64,000 nucleotides of DNA from Salinigranum salinum (lineage in GTDB: Archaea > Halobacteriota > Halobacteria > Halobacteriales > Haloferacaceae), in NCBI RefSeq assembly GCF_009176545.1, contig NZ_VTOJ01000002.1:1426001-1490000 (forward strand), in the 5' to 3' direction. Of this stretch, positions 7,954-15,897 are shown in pieces. Position 1 is the first letter of the stretch. Every line of letters starts with the position of its first letter. The position numbers and the translations under genes are program-made. The notes beneath the pieces were generated by a model. That model saw nothing but the letters and a program-made list of their open reading frames with translations, was not told the origin of the DNA and did not search any database.

Positions 7954-8982
7954 ATGGGATCGGACGCGACCGACCGCGCGGCCGTCGCCGTCCACCTGCC
8001 AGTGGCCGCCCAGCCGTCGCTCGACGATCTCGTCGACGTGGGCGTCCGTGCCGAGGCCCTCGGCTACGACCGGGTGTGGCTCCCCGAGACCTGGGGCCGG
8101 GACGGGGTGACGACGCTCGCGCTCCTCGCGGAGCGAACCGCCGAGATCGGTCTGGGGTCGAGCCTGTTCAACACCTACTCCCGGTCGCCGGCGCTCCTGG
8201 GACAGACCGCGGCCACGCTCCAGGAGGCGTCCGGCGGGCGGTTCAGGCTCGGCCTCGGCCCGAGCGGGCCGGCCGTGATCGAAGACTGGCACGGGATCGA
8301 CTTCGACCGCCCACTCAGGCGAACCCGCGAGTCCGTCGAGATCGTCCGGCAGGTGCTCACCGGCGAGCCCGTCTCCTACCGGGGGGACTGCTTCTCGCTC
8401 GACGGCTTCCGCCTGCGCTGTGAGCCACCCGAGCGACCACCGCCGATCGACGTGGGCGGGATGGGGCCGACGGCGGTCGAACTCGCGGGACGGTTCGCGG
8501 ACGGCTGGCACGCGCTGATGCTCTCGGCAGACGGGCTCCGCGAACGGACCGCGGACCTCGAACGCGGTGCCGACCTGGGCGGACGCGCCGTCGAGGACGT
8601 GCGGGTGACGCTGGTGCTCCCGTGCGCCATTAGCGAGGGCGACGGGGGCGACCGCGCACGCGACCTCGTCGCCCGACACGTCGCGTTCTACGTCGGCGGG
8701 ATGGGGACGTTCTACCGCGACGCGCTCGTTCGCCAGGGGTACGACGCCGCGAGCGAGGCGCACGCGGCGTGGCGAGCGGGCGACCGCGAGCGCGCGGTCG
8801 GCCTCGTCGAGAGGTTCGTCGACGACCTCGGGGTGTGGGGCACGCCCGAGACCGCCACGGACGCGTTCGAGCGGTTCCGCGCGCTCGACCCCGTCGACGA
8901 GGTCGCGGTCGCGTTCCCGCGGGGGGCCGACGCCGACGACGTCGCGACGACGATGGCCACGCTGGTTCCCGGGGCCGACTGA
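7954..8982 (+). CDS. LLM-class (probably F420-dependent) oxidoreductase
   Basis: This 342-residue luciferase-like monooxygenase-fold enzyme has the typical opening (VDVGVRAEALGYDRVWLPETW), then ALLAERTAEIGLGSSLFNTYSRSPALLGQTAATLQEASGGRFRLGLGPSG, the flavin or F420 pocket region, and PPIDVGGMGPTAVELAGRFADGWH. It strongly resembles haloarchaeal F420-dependent family members; the substrate is unknown. It is the third gene of the likely pspA-ligase-LLM operon. The start ATG 7954 sits 35 bp after the ligase stop. Confidence 0.85.
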   Translation: MGSDATDRAAVAVHLPVAAQPSLDDLVDVGVRAEALGYDRVWLPETWGRDGVTTLALLAERTAEIGLGSSLFNTYSRSPALLGQTAATLQEASGGRFRLGLGPSGPAVIEDWHGIDFDRPLRRTRESVEIVRQVLTGEPVSYRGDCFSLDGFRLRCEPPERPPPIDVGGMGPTAVELAGRFADGWHALMLSADGLRERTADLERGADLGGRAVEDVRVTLVLPCAISEGDGGDRARDLVARHVAFYVGGMGTFYRDALVRQGYDAASEAHAAWRAGDRERAVGLVERFVDDLGVWGTPETATDAFERFRALDPVDEVAVAFPRGADADDVATTMATLVPGAD

Positions 8983-9053
8983 CGGTGACCACGACCCGCG
9001 ACCCACGACCTGCAACCACTGGAGGTTTCAGTCGGCACACACAACCACGGGTC

Positions 9054-10097
9054 ATGTCAGCCGAACGCGACGGGACGCCGGACGACACCCTGCGAGAACG
9101 GGCCGGAACGAGCCGGCTGAAGCTCTGGCTCCTCCTCGACGCCGACCGCCGTCTCGTCGCCGGGGTGCCGCTCGTCCTGCTCGGCGCCGCGCTGGTCGTC
9201 CTCGGCGCGGTCGACCCCGCACCGCTGCGCGACGCCGCGGGCAGCAAGGACCCGGTCGAGACGCTGTTCCAGGCGCTGACGACCGCCATCATCACGGGCG
9301 TGACGCTCGTCGTCTCGCTCAACCAGCTCGTCCTCTCGCAGGAACTCGGCCCGCTCGGCGACCAGCGCGAGCGGATGGAGGGGACGATCGACTTCCGTCG
9401 CGACGTGGCCGCGACGCTCGACGTGCCCGCGACACCCCCGGAGCCGTCGGCGTTCCTCCGGTCGCTCGTCGACGGGGTCGGCAGCCGGGCGCGGCGGCTC
9501 GGCGACCTCGTGGCCGACTGCGACGACGAGGAGGCGTGCGACCGCGTCGACAGGTTCACCGACAGCCTCGCCGAGAACGCCGACGCGGTGGCCGACGCGC
9601 TCGAGAGCGAGCAGTTCGGGACGTTCGACGTCCTGAGCGCGGCGCTGAACTTCAACTACTCGTGGAAGATCTACGAGGCCCAGCGGCTCCGGGGCGAGTA
9701 CGAGTCGGCGCTCTCCGAGGAGGCGCTCGACGCGCTCGACGCGCTCGTCGAGACGCTCCGCTTCTTCGGGCCCGCGCGCGAACACGTCAAGACGCTCTAC
9801 TTCCAGTGGGAGCTGGTGAACCTCTCGCGCGGGATCCTCCTCTCGGCCGTCCCCGCGCTGGTCGTGAGCATCGGCGGCGTCCTCTACCTGGACAACCCGG
9901 CGACCGTCACGGGGACGTTCCTCGGCGTCGACGCGCTCGTCTGGGTCGTCGTCGCGGCCGCGACGGTGTCGCTCGTGCCGTTCATGCTCCTGTTCGCGTA
10001 CGTCCTGCGGATCGCCACGGTCGCGAAACGGACGCTCTCGATCGGACCGTTCATCCTGCGACCGACGGACCGCGAGGAGTCGATCGACTGGGAGTAG
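9054..10097 (+). CDS. Four-TM membrane protein of unknown function
   Basis: This 347-residue protein has two transmembrane helices near the N-terminus (LVAGVPLVLLGAALVVLGAV and TLFQALTTAIITGVTLVVSLNQLVLS). A roughly 160-residue soluble helical region includes SQELGPLGDQRERMEGTIDFRRDV, and two C-terminal helices follow (ILLSAVPALVVSIGGVLYL and VVVAAATVSLVPFMLLFAYVL). This layout resembles haloarchaeal conserved membrane proteins with no assigned role. The ATG 9054 lies about 30 nt after aggtttcag. An upstream in-frame extension would read through the LLM gene and is rejected. Confidence 0.8.
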   Translation: MSAERDGTPDDTLRERAGTSRLKLWLLLDADRRLVAGVPLVLLGAALVVLGAVDPAPLRDAAGSKDPVETLFQALTTAIITGVTLVVSLNQLVLSQELGPLGDQRERMEGTIDFRRDVAATLDVPATPPEPSAFLRSLVDGVGSRARRLGDLVADCDDEEACDRVDRFTDSLAENADAVADALESEQFGTFDVLSAALNFNYSWKIYEAQRLRGEYESALSEEALDALDALVETLRFFGPAREHVKTLYFQWELVNLSRGILLSAVPALVVSIGGVLYLDNPATVTGTFLGVDALVWVVVAAATVSLVPFMLLFAYVLRIATVAKRTLSIGPFILRPTDREESIDWE

Positions 10098-10105
10098 CGA
10101 CGGAG

Positions 10106-10489
10106 TCACGACCTGCGGTCGCGGCGGGCGACGACGGCGTAGACGACCGGGGCGACGACCACGAACGCGACGAGGGCGGACAGGCCGGTCGTGGTCGGGT
10201 CCGGCGGTGCCGCCAGGGTGGCGACGACGAACGCGAGGGAGCCCCCGAGCCACGCCGCGAGCACGACGCGTTCGCCGGTCGACCGCGGCGTCGTCCGGGT
10301 GCCGACGCGGCGTCGAACGCCGAGGTAGACGAAGCCCACGACGCCAGCGAGTGCGGTGGCGACTGCCCACACGAGCGCGTGGTCGCTCCCCCGGTGGGTG
10401 GCGTCGCGGTACACCCAGACGGCGAACGCGACCTGCGTGACGGCCGGAACGACGAACCCGGCGACGGCCAGCGGCGGCGTGGACGCCAT
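10106..10489 (-). CDS. Small four-TM membrane protein
   Basis: This 127-residue protein has four predicted transmembrane helices. It begins MASTPPLAVAGFVVPAVTQVAFAVWVYRDATHRGSDHA; the VYRDA.xRGS.xA motif at the end of helix 1 recurs in many small haloarchaeal membrane proteins. The second helix ends in VYLGVRRRVGT. It ends with a basic tail (RRDRRS), suggesting a cytoplasmic C-terminus. It converges on the plus-strand membrane protein, with 8 bp between stops. Function unknown. Confidence 0.75.
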   Translation of the reverse strand: MASTPPLAVAGFVVPAVTQVAFAVWVYRDATHRGSDHALVWAVATALAGVVGFVYLGVRRRVGTRTTPRSTGERVVLAAWLGGSLAFVVATLAAPPDPTTTGLSALVAFVVVAPVVYAVVARRDRRS

Positions 10490-10531
10490 CGTCGGTGGTT
10501 CGCACGTCGCACCGAAGACGCTTGTCCCGGT

Positions 10532-11572
10532 TCAGATCGGTTCCGCGCCGGTCCCGCTCCGGTCGTCGGGGAGACGGATCACGCCGTCGGAGAGGTCGAG
10601 GCCGTCGTAGGGGTCGCCGTCGTCGGCGAGGAGGAGCGCGCCGTCGAGGTCGGCGTAGTCTAACAGCGGCGCGAGGTGACAGGCGGCGGCGATGGCGGCG
10701 TTCGTCTCGATCATGCAGCCGAGCATCACCTCGAGTCCGTGTGCCCGCGCCGCGTGGATCATCCGGTGGGCCTCGCGCAGGCCGCCGCACTTCATCAGTT
10801 TGAGGTTCACGACGTCGCAGTAGTCGGCGACGCGGGGCACGTCGGCGAGCGTCTCGACCGCCTCGTCGACCGCGACCGGCACCGCCGAGCGCTCGTAGAC
10901 GAACCGCATTCCCTCTGGGTTCTCGGCGGGGACGGGCTGTTCGACGAACTCGACGTCGTGCTCGGCCAGGAGGCGGGATCTCTCGACCGCCTCGCGCGGC
11001 GACCACGCCTCGTTGGCGTCGACGCGCAGGGTGACGTCCGGGGCCGCGTCGCGCACCGCTTCGAGGAGTTCGGCGTCGCGATCGGTGCCGAGTTTGAGCT
11101 TCAGGACGGGGTAGCCCGCGTCGACGGCGTCGGCGGTCTTCTCGCGAACCCGGTCGACGGTGTCGAGGCCGACGGTGAACGACGTGGGCGGACACTCGTC
11201 GGGGTCGAGTCCCCACAGCCGGTAGAGGGGGACGCCCAGTCGCTTGGTCGCGAGGTCGTGCAGGGCGACGGAGACGGCGGCGTGAGCGGCGGGGTTGTCG
11301 TGGACCCGGTCGCGCGTGCGTCGTTCGACGCGATCGAGCGCGTGGGGGTCACCGACCGACTCGACGACGTCGAGCAGGTCGGGCAGGACGGCCTCGACGG
11401 TGTCGGCCGTCTCGCCGTAGTGCGGGGACGGCGCGGCCGCCCCGTGACCGGTCATGCCACCCTCGTCGGTGAGGCGGACGACGACGTTCTCGGCGGTCTC
11501 CTTGCTCCCGCGGGAGATCGTGAACGCGTCCGCGAGGGGGAGCGAGACGCGCTCGAACTCGCTCGTGATCAT
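10532..11572 (-). CDS. dgcA: Enolase-superfamily epimerase/racemase, DgcA-like (N-acetyl-D-Glu racemase)
   Basis: This is a 346-residue member of the mandelate racemase/muconate lactonizing enzyme group. The catalytic set is visible: KLKLG (Lys on strand 2), the metal ligands in RVDANEAW, VEQP and VDEAV, and the second-side Lys in VNLKLMKCGG. In isolation it would be called a dipeptide (Ala-Glu) epimerase. Its start overlaps the stop of the DUF1611 gene by 4 bp (ATGA). The DgcN-DgcA pair is known to convert D-Glu to N-acetyl-L-Glu in marine bacteria and halophilic archaea. The specific substrate here is inferred from that pairing. Confidence 0.88.
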   Translation of the reverse strand: MITSEFERVSLPLADAFTISRGSKETAENVVVRLTDEGGMTGHGAAAPSPHYGETADTVEAVLPDLLDVVESVGDPHALDRVERRTRDRVHDNPAAHAAVSVALHDLATKRLGVPLYRLWGLDPDECPPTSFTVGLDTVDRVREKTADAVDAGYPVLKLKLGTDRDAELLEAVRDAAPDVTLRVDANEAWSPREAVERSRLLAEHDVEFVEQPVPAENPEGMRFVYERSAVPVAVDEAVETLADVPRVADYCDVVNLKLMKCGGLREAHRMIHAARAHGLEVMLGCMIETNAAIAAACHLAPLLDYADLDGALLLADDGDPYDGLDLSDGVIRLPDDRSGTGAEPI

Positions 11573-12630
11573 CCGTCTACACCCGTGTCGAGTACCGCAT
11601 CGAGGAGTTCGTCGGCGTCGAACCGGATCGGGTCGGTCGCGGGCCCGCCGATCGCCGTCCCGAACGCGTCGAGGGTCTCGCGTGCGGCCGCGTCGGTCTC
11701 GACGGCGGCGGTGTTGACCGCGCCCGCGACCACCTCGCTGGGGTGGACCGGTGCGGCGAGGTCCTCGTAGAGGTCGACGTACGTCCCCGTGTCGGGGATG
11801 GCCGTCGATTCGTAGCCGTGGACGGCCTCTCTCCCGGCCTCGTGGCACAGCACCATCGCGTCGGGCATCGCGCCGTGGAGGATGCCGCACGTGACGGCGG
11901 AGTACGCCGGGTGGACGATGCTACCCTGTCCCTCGACGAACAGTACGTCGCGGTCGCCCTCGTCGAGGACCATCTCCTCGACGGCCCCGGCGGTGAAGTC
12001 GCTCACGACGCGGTCGATGGGGTTGCCCCAGCCGGCGATCATGATGCCCGTCTGTCCCGTCGGGACGAACGCGGCGTCGATCCCCCGTTCCTGGGCCGCG
12101 CGGGTGAGTTCGAGCGAGACGGTCATCTTCCCGACCGAGCAGTCGGTCCCCACGGTGAGGACCACGTGGGCGTCGACCTCGTTCGCTCGCCCCTCGCTCA
12201 CGGTCAGGTCGGGGTGGGGTTTGCGGACGTCGTGGAGGGTCGCGTCGTGTTCGTCGGCGAGGCTCGCGAACTCCTCGTCGTCGGCGAGGAAGTAGTGGAG
12301 CCCCGCGATCACGTCGGTCCCGGCTTCGAGCGCCCGGGTCACGTCGGGCCGCCACGACTCGTCGAAGCCGCCACCGATGGGGGCGATACCGACGACGAGC
12401 GCGTCGATCGCGGGGTCACGGTCGAGCGCGTCGGCCATCGACGCGACGACTGGGGCGTCGCGGTCGTCGGGGATCGAGATGTGATCGCTGACCCGCGACC
12501 CCGGGTTCGCACGGTCGATTACGGCCGAGATTTCGTAGTCGGCGTACCGGACGACGCCGGTCGCCGTCTTCGCACGGTGGGGGAAGAGATCGTGTGCGAG
12601 GACGGCGACGCGTGACGGTGTCGCGTTCAT
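11569..12630 (-). CDS. dgcN: DUF1611 protein, DgcN-like D-glutamate N-acetyltransferase
   Basis: This 353-residue protein has the DUF1611 N-terminal Rossmann-like part (RVAVLAHDLFPHRAKTATGVVRY). The C-terminal P-loop-like part carries VGTDCSVGKMTVSLELTRAAQERG, FVPTGQTGIMIAGWG and FVEGQGSIVHPAYSAVTCGILHG. Members called DgcN acetylate D-glutamate; the product is racemised by DgcA, whose gene overlaps this stop by 4 bp. ATG 12630 is preferred over GTG 12639. A TATA-like ttttaag about 26 nt upstream fits a leaderless transcript for the two-gene operon. Confidence 0.88.
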   Translation of the reverse strand: MNATPSRVAVLAHDLFPHRAKTATGVVRYADYEISAVIDRANPGSRVSDHISIPDDRDAPVVASMADALDRDPAIDALVVGIAPIGGGFDESWRPDVTRALEAGTDVIAGLHYFLADDEEFASLADEHDATLHDVRKPHPDLTVSEGRANEVDAHVVLTVGTDCSVGKMTVSLELTRAAQERGIDAAFVPTGQTGIMIAGWGNPIDRVVSDFTAGAVEEMVLDEGDRDVLFVEGQGSIVHPAYSAVTCGILHGAMPDAMVLCHEAGREAVHGYESTAIPDTGTYVDLYEDLAAPVHPSEVVAGAVNTAAVETDAAARETLDAFGTAIGGPATDPIRFDADELLDAVLDTGVDG

Positions 12631-12651
12631 ATCGGCCACACGCGGAGGCCG

Positions 12652-12660
12652 TTCTTAAAA
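12652..12660 (-). promoter_or_regulatory. TATA-like box of the dgcN-dgcA operon
   Basis: On the minus strand ctgttttaagaac lies about 26 nt upstream of the dgcN ATG (12630), the usual spacing for a haloarchaeal leaderless start. Confidence 0.55.
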
Positions 12661-12731
12661 CAGGTCCATCGAACGACCGATCCAGACGGAGCGGTGAGCG
12701 TGGAAACCGCGTTGGCGACCGGGGAGTCGAC

Positions 12732-13634
12732 TCACAACAGGGACAGTCGTGTGGTGAACACGTCGTCGACCGCGGCCGCGAACGCGTCGTCGGGGTCGCC
12801 GCTGGCGTCGACGCGGGCGAGGTGGTCCGCACGCCCCTCGAACGCGCCGAGGACCGTCCGCTCGCCGACGACGAGGAGCCGGTTCGGGTGGGCGTCCGCG
12901 TCGAGGGTGTCGAGGGCGGCGAGCGACCGCTCGACGTGTTCGTCGACCTGCGCGTCGCGTCGGCGCTCGAACCGTCCCTGCGAGAACCCTCCCTTCGAGT
13001 GGGCGTTCTTGACGTCGCTCTCTATCGTCTCGCGGACGGTCCACTCGTCGCGGTCGGCGTCGTAGGTGCCGACGACGAACAGATCCGACCGGACCAGCGC
13101 GAGCGCGTCGCCGTCTCGGGGCAGGAACCACGCGTCGTCGATCCGGAAGCCCGCGTCCCACGCGACGAACGGTTCGGGAGGGCACGGCGGGTCGAGCGTC
13201 GCCGCGACGAGCCTGGCGTCGTCGACGTAGACGAGACAGGGCGCTGCACGACGGACGAGCGGGGCGCGGTCGCCGACGGCATCGGTGACCGTCGCCGGCA
13301 GGTCGTCGGTCACGGCGGCCGTGAGCGCGCCCTCGGGCCCCGTCTCGACCGACCGAAGCCGCGAGAGGACCTCGCGGAGACGAGCGCCGGCGAGGCGTTC
13401 ACGCCCGCGGAACGAGCGATCGGCGTCGTCGGTCTCGGCGTCGAGCCGGCCCTCCAGATCCGCGATACGGTCCTCGAGCCGGTTGACGCGCTCTTCGGCC
13501 TCCTGTCGTGCCCGGACCGCCTCGGCACGCCGGTCGGATTCGGCCTCGTACCGGGCTTCGAGGTGGCCGATCTCCTCCTCGAGTTCGGCGATCCGCTCTT
13601 TCAGCTCGGCACGGCCGAGCAGTTCGTCGAGCAT
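12732..13634 (-). CDS. Vms1/aRF1-like peptidyl-tRNA hydrolase
   Basis: This 300-residue protein starts at ATG 13634 (MLDELLGRAELKERI). Residues 8-75 form a coiled coil (KERIAELEEEIGHLEARYEAE). The C-terminal 200 residues are an eRF1-domain-2-like fold of the Vms1/ANKZF1 type. HSKGGFSQGRFERRRDAQVDEHV carries the glycine-rich loop with the Gln that acts in tRNA release, before a helix of Arg and Glu residues. Eukaryotic relatives free stalled nascent chains from 60S subunits. The archaeal role is inferred. The gene is monocistronic, with a TATA-like tataagtcc about 27 nt upstream. Confidence 0.85.
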   Translation of the reverse strand: MLDELLGRAELKERIAELEEEIGHLEARYEAESDRRAEAVRARQEAEERVNRLEDRIADLEGRLDAETDDADRSFRGRERLAGARLREVLSRLRSVETGPEGALTAAVTDDLPATVTDAVGDRAPLVRRAAPCLVYVDDARLVAATLDPPCPPEPFVAWDAGFRIDDAWFLPRDGDALALVRSDLFVVGTYDADRDEWTVRETIESDVKNAHSKGGFSQGRFERRRDAQVDEHVERSLAALDTLDADAHPNRLLVVGERTVLGAFEGRADHLARVDASGDPDDAFAAAVDDVFTTRLSLL

Positions 13635-13796
13635 ACACCCGAGAGCACGGCGCGGGGACTTATACCGTCGGCTCCGATTATCACCGGATTCGGTCGGAGT
13701 CGTCGACAGCGGTCGCAGGCGAACACCAGTCGTCGTGGGCGAACGTGAGCTGTCGTCGACGAGGCGGGCGCGGGCGAACACCGCCCGACGCGGCGC

Positions 13797-14144
13797 TCAG
13801 CGACCCTGTGGGGGTGTCCAGCCGGCGTACCGCAGGAGCTCCGCCGCCCTGTCGGCCTTCGCGAGAAGCACTTCGCGTCGGTCGGGGAGGTCGCCCGGGG
13901 CGAGCGGGGCGGGGACGGCGAGTGTGCCCGTCGGGACGGAGTCGTCGCCGAGGACGGGGAAGTGGCCCCCGCTCTCCAGTTTCATCACCAGCGGTGCGTC
14001 CGTCCGTTCGACGCCCGCACCGCTGGCGTAGAGGTGTTCGTTCACCCGTACGAGGTCGTCTCCGTGGATGACGGCGTGGTCGCCGTCGTGGGGTTCGACG
14101 TACAGGCGGCCGAGGTAGTATCCGCTTGAGAACTGTTCGAACAT
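13797..14144 (-). CDS. Small conserved haloarchaeal protein (DUF5802-like)
   Basis: This 115-residue protein begins MFEQFSSGYYLGRLYVEPHDGDHAVIHGDDLVRVNEHLYASG, an arrangement I recognise as a short haloarchaeal family of unknown function (probably DUF5802; number from memory). It is all-beta in appearance in the first 80 residues, with a C-terminal helix (RREVLLAKADRAAELLRYAGW). ATG 14144 is preferred to TTG 14153. It stands alone between two minus-strand genes. Confidence 0.78.
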   Translation of the reverse strand: MFEQFSSGYYLGRLYVEPHDGDHAVIHGDDLVRVNEHLYASGAGVERTDAPLVMKLESGGHFPVLGDDSVPTGTLAVPAPLAPGDLPDRREVLLAKADRAAELLRYAGWTPPQGR

Positions 14145-14153
14145 TCTGTGCAA

Positions 14154-14303
14154 TACGTTAGCATGATACGACGTTACAAAAGCCTTGCCGCAACAGTTTT
14201 TATAGAACCGCCGTTCCAGCGGGCCTGAGTCTCGGAATCGAGAACCGAGCGACGCCAGAACCGAACGTATGAGAATTAAATGCGGATCCGAGTAACAGTG
14301 TTC
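14154..14303 (+). promoter_or_regulatory. 150-bp gap with a plus-strand TATA-like promoter and no gene
   Basis: The sequence caacagtttttatagaac (about 14192-14209) is a strong-looking haloarchaeal TATA region on the plus strand, but no plus-strand gene follows; the next ORF is on minus. A start about 26 nt downstream would give an RNA antisense to the 3' end of the neighbouring gene. An 8-codon ORF (ATG 14269 to TAA 14295) is the only reading frame nearby. It may be a small RNA promoter or a relic. Confidence 0.35.
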
Positions 14304-14657
14304 TCACCGGCGGCGACTGGCGCTCATCGACCACACGGCCACGAGTCCCAGGAGGACAGCGGGGACGAGCGGGAGGATCAGCATCGCGACGAGGAAGGAG
14401 AGTCCCGCCGCACCGGGCAGGGCGGGACGGACGTAGATGATCCCGGGGATCACGAGGAACGCGAGGACGACCGTGGCGACGAGCACCCAGCCACGGTCGC
14501 CGAAGCCGTCCGGCTCCGCTCCGGGCAGCGTGGCCCCGTCGCCAGCGGTAGCGTCGGCGGGTCGCTCGTCCCGGGAACCGGCATCGGTCTCGCCGGGGGA
14601 CGCGTCGTCGAACTCGTCCGGCCGGTGGACGTACCCTTCGTCGGTCTCAGAGCTCAC
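14304..14657 (-). CDS. Small two-TM membrane protein
   Basis: This 117-residue protein starts at GTG 14657 and overlaps the end of the quinone oxidoreductase gene by 11 bp, so the two are co-transcribed. The first 55 residues are acidic and disordered. Two hydrophobic helices follow (WVLVATVVLAFLVIPGIIYV and LSFLVAMLILPLVPAVLLGLVAVW), and it ends SASRRR. Function unknown. The layout matches many small haloarchaeal membrane proteins. Confidence 0.75.
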   Translation of the reverse strand: MSSETDEGYVHRPDEFDDASPGETDAGSRDERPADATAGDGATLPGAEPDGFGDRGWVLVATVVLAFLVIPGIIYVRPALPGAAGLSFLVAMLILPLVPAVLLGLVAVWSMSASRRR

Positions 14658-15687
14658 TATCCGGTCTTACGACCACGCTCCCAAAGCCTTCACGCTCTTC
14701 GAGCATCTCGTGGGCGCGGGCGGCCTCGCTCATCGGGAGGGTCGCACGGACGTGCGACTCGAACGTGCCGTCCCACACGAGGGGGAGCACGTCGTCGATC
14801 TCGCCGGGGGTGGCCATCGTCGAGCCGATCACGGAGAGCTGGTTCCAGAAGAGCCGGTTCAGCCCGGCACCGGGGTTTCCGCCGGTGGTCGCGCCGCAGG
14901 TGACGATCCGCCCACCCTTCGCCAGGGATTTCAGCGAACTGGGGTACGTGGCCTCCCCGATGTGGTCGACGACCATGTCGACGCCGCGCTTGCCCGTCAG
15001 CGAGCGGATCTCGTCCGCGAAGTCCTCGTCCTCGTAGTTGATGACGTGGTCGGCACCGCACGCCTCGGCGTACTGGAGTTTCTCCTCGGTGGAGGCGGTG
15101 GCGTACACCTCCGCGCCGACGTGGTCGGCGATCTGGACGGCGGCGTGGCCGACGCCGCCCGAGGCACCGAGCACCAGGACGGACTCGCTGGGGCCGAGTT
15201 CGCCCCGCGAGACGAGCATCCGCCACGCGGTCTGGAACACCAGCGACGCCGACGCCGCGGTCTCCCAGTCGACGTGATCGGGCACTGGCACGAGGTTCTC
15301 CGCCGGGACGGCCGCCAGTTCGGAGTGGACGCCGCGGATGTGCTCGCCGATGAGGTGGTACGAGACGCACATCGACTCCTCGCCGTCGCGACAGAACTCG
15401 CACGTCCCGCAGTACTTCCCGGGAGCGACGGCGACGTGGTCGCCCACCTCGAACCGGGTCACCGCGTCGCCCACTGCGTCGACGACGCCCGCGCCGTCGC
15501 TGCCGGGGATGTGTGGGAAATCGAGGTCGAGGATGGGCAGGCCGCGGCGGGTCCAGACGTCGAGGAAATTCAGCCCCCCGGCCTTGATGTCGACGAGCAC
15601 CTCGTCGGGTTCGATTTCGGGGTCGGGGAAGTCGCCGTACTCGATGACGTCGCGGTCGCCGTGCTCCGAGAACTGAACGGCCTTCAT
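14647..15687 (-). CDS. Zinc-type alcohol dehydrogenase / quinone oxidoreductase
   Basis: This is a 346-residue medium-chain dehydrogenase. GroES-like N-terminal domain: MKAVQFSEHGDRDVIEYGDFPDPEI. The structural zinc lobe CGTCEFCRDGEESMC carries the four cysteines. The Rossmann core has GASGGVGHAAVQIADHVGAEVYATASTEEKL, then DMVVDHIGEATYPSSLKSLAKGGRIVTCGATTG. The absence of a typical catalytic Cys-His pair early in the sequence leaves open whether the catalytic zinc is bound, so it could be a zinc-independent quinone reductase with a structural zinc. The start at ATG 15687 has a TATA-like ctgttttacc about 28 nt upstream. Confidence 0.88.
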   Translation of the reverse strand: MKAVQFSEHGDRDVIEYGDFPDPEIEPDEVLVDIKAGGLNFLDVWTRRGLPILDLDFPHIPGSDGAGVVDAVGDAVTRFEVGDHVAVAPGKYCGTCEFCRDGEESMCVSYHLIGEHIRGVHSELAAVPAENLVPVPDHVDWETAASASLVFQTAWRMLVSRGELGPSESVLVLGASGGVGHAAVQIADHVGAEVYATASTEEKLQYAEACGADHVINYEDEDFADEIRSLTGKRGVDMVVDHIGEATYPSSLKSLAKGGRIVTCGATTGGNPGAGLNRLFWNQLSVIGSTMATPGEIDDVLPLVWDGTFESHVRATLPMSEAARAHEMLEEREGFGSVVVRPDSEL

Positions 15688-15897
15688 CGTCGGAGCCGTC
15701 CAACTACAATGGTAAAACAGTATGGTTACGCGTATCGACGGCCGGTAGTTCGTCGACCGTCGACCGTCGACCGGCGAACGTCGAGGGGGCGGCCGAACAC
15801 CGACGAGGACCGGACGGTGTCGACGTACGGGTCGACGGCGAGCGGTGTCGCCGGTCGAACCGTGACTTGACGGTGCTGGCGTCCCCGGTTGGAGTCG

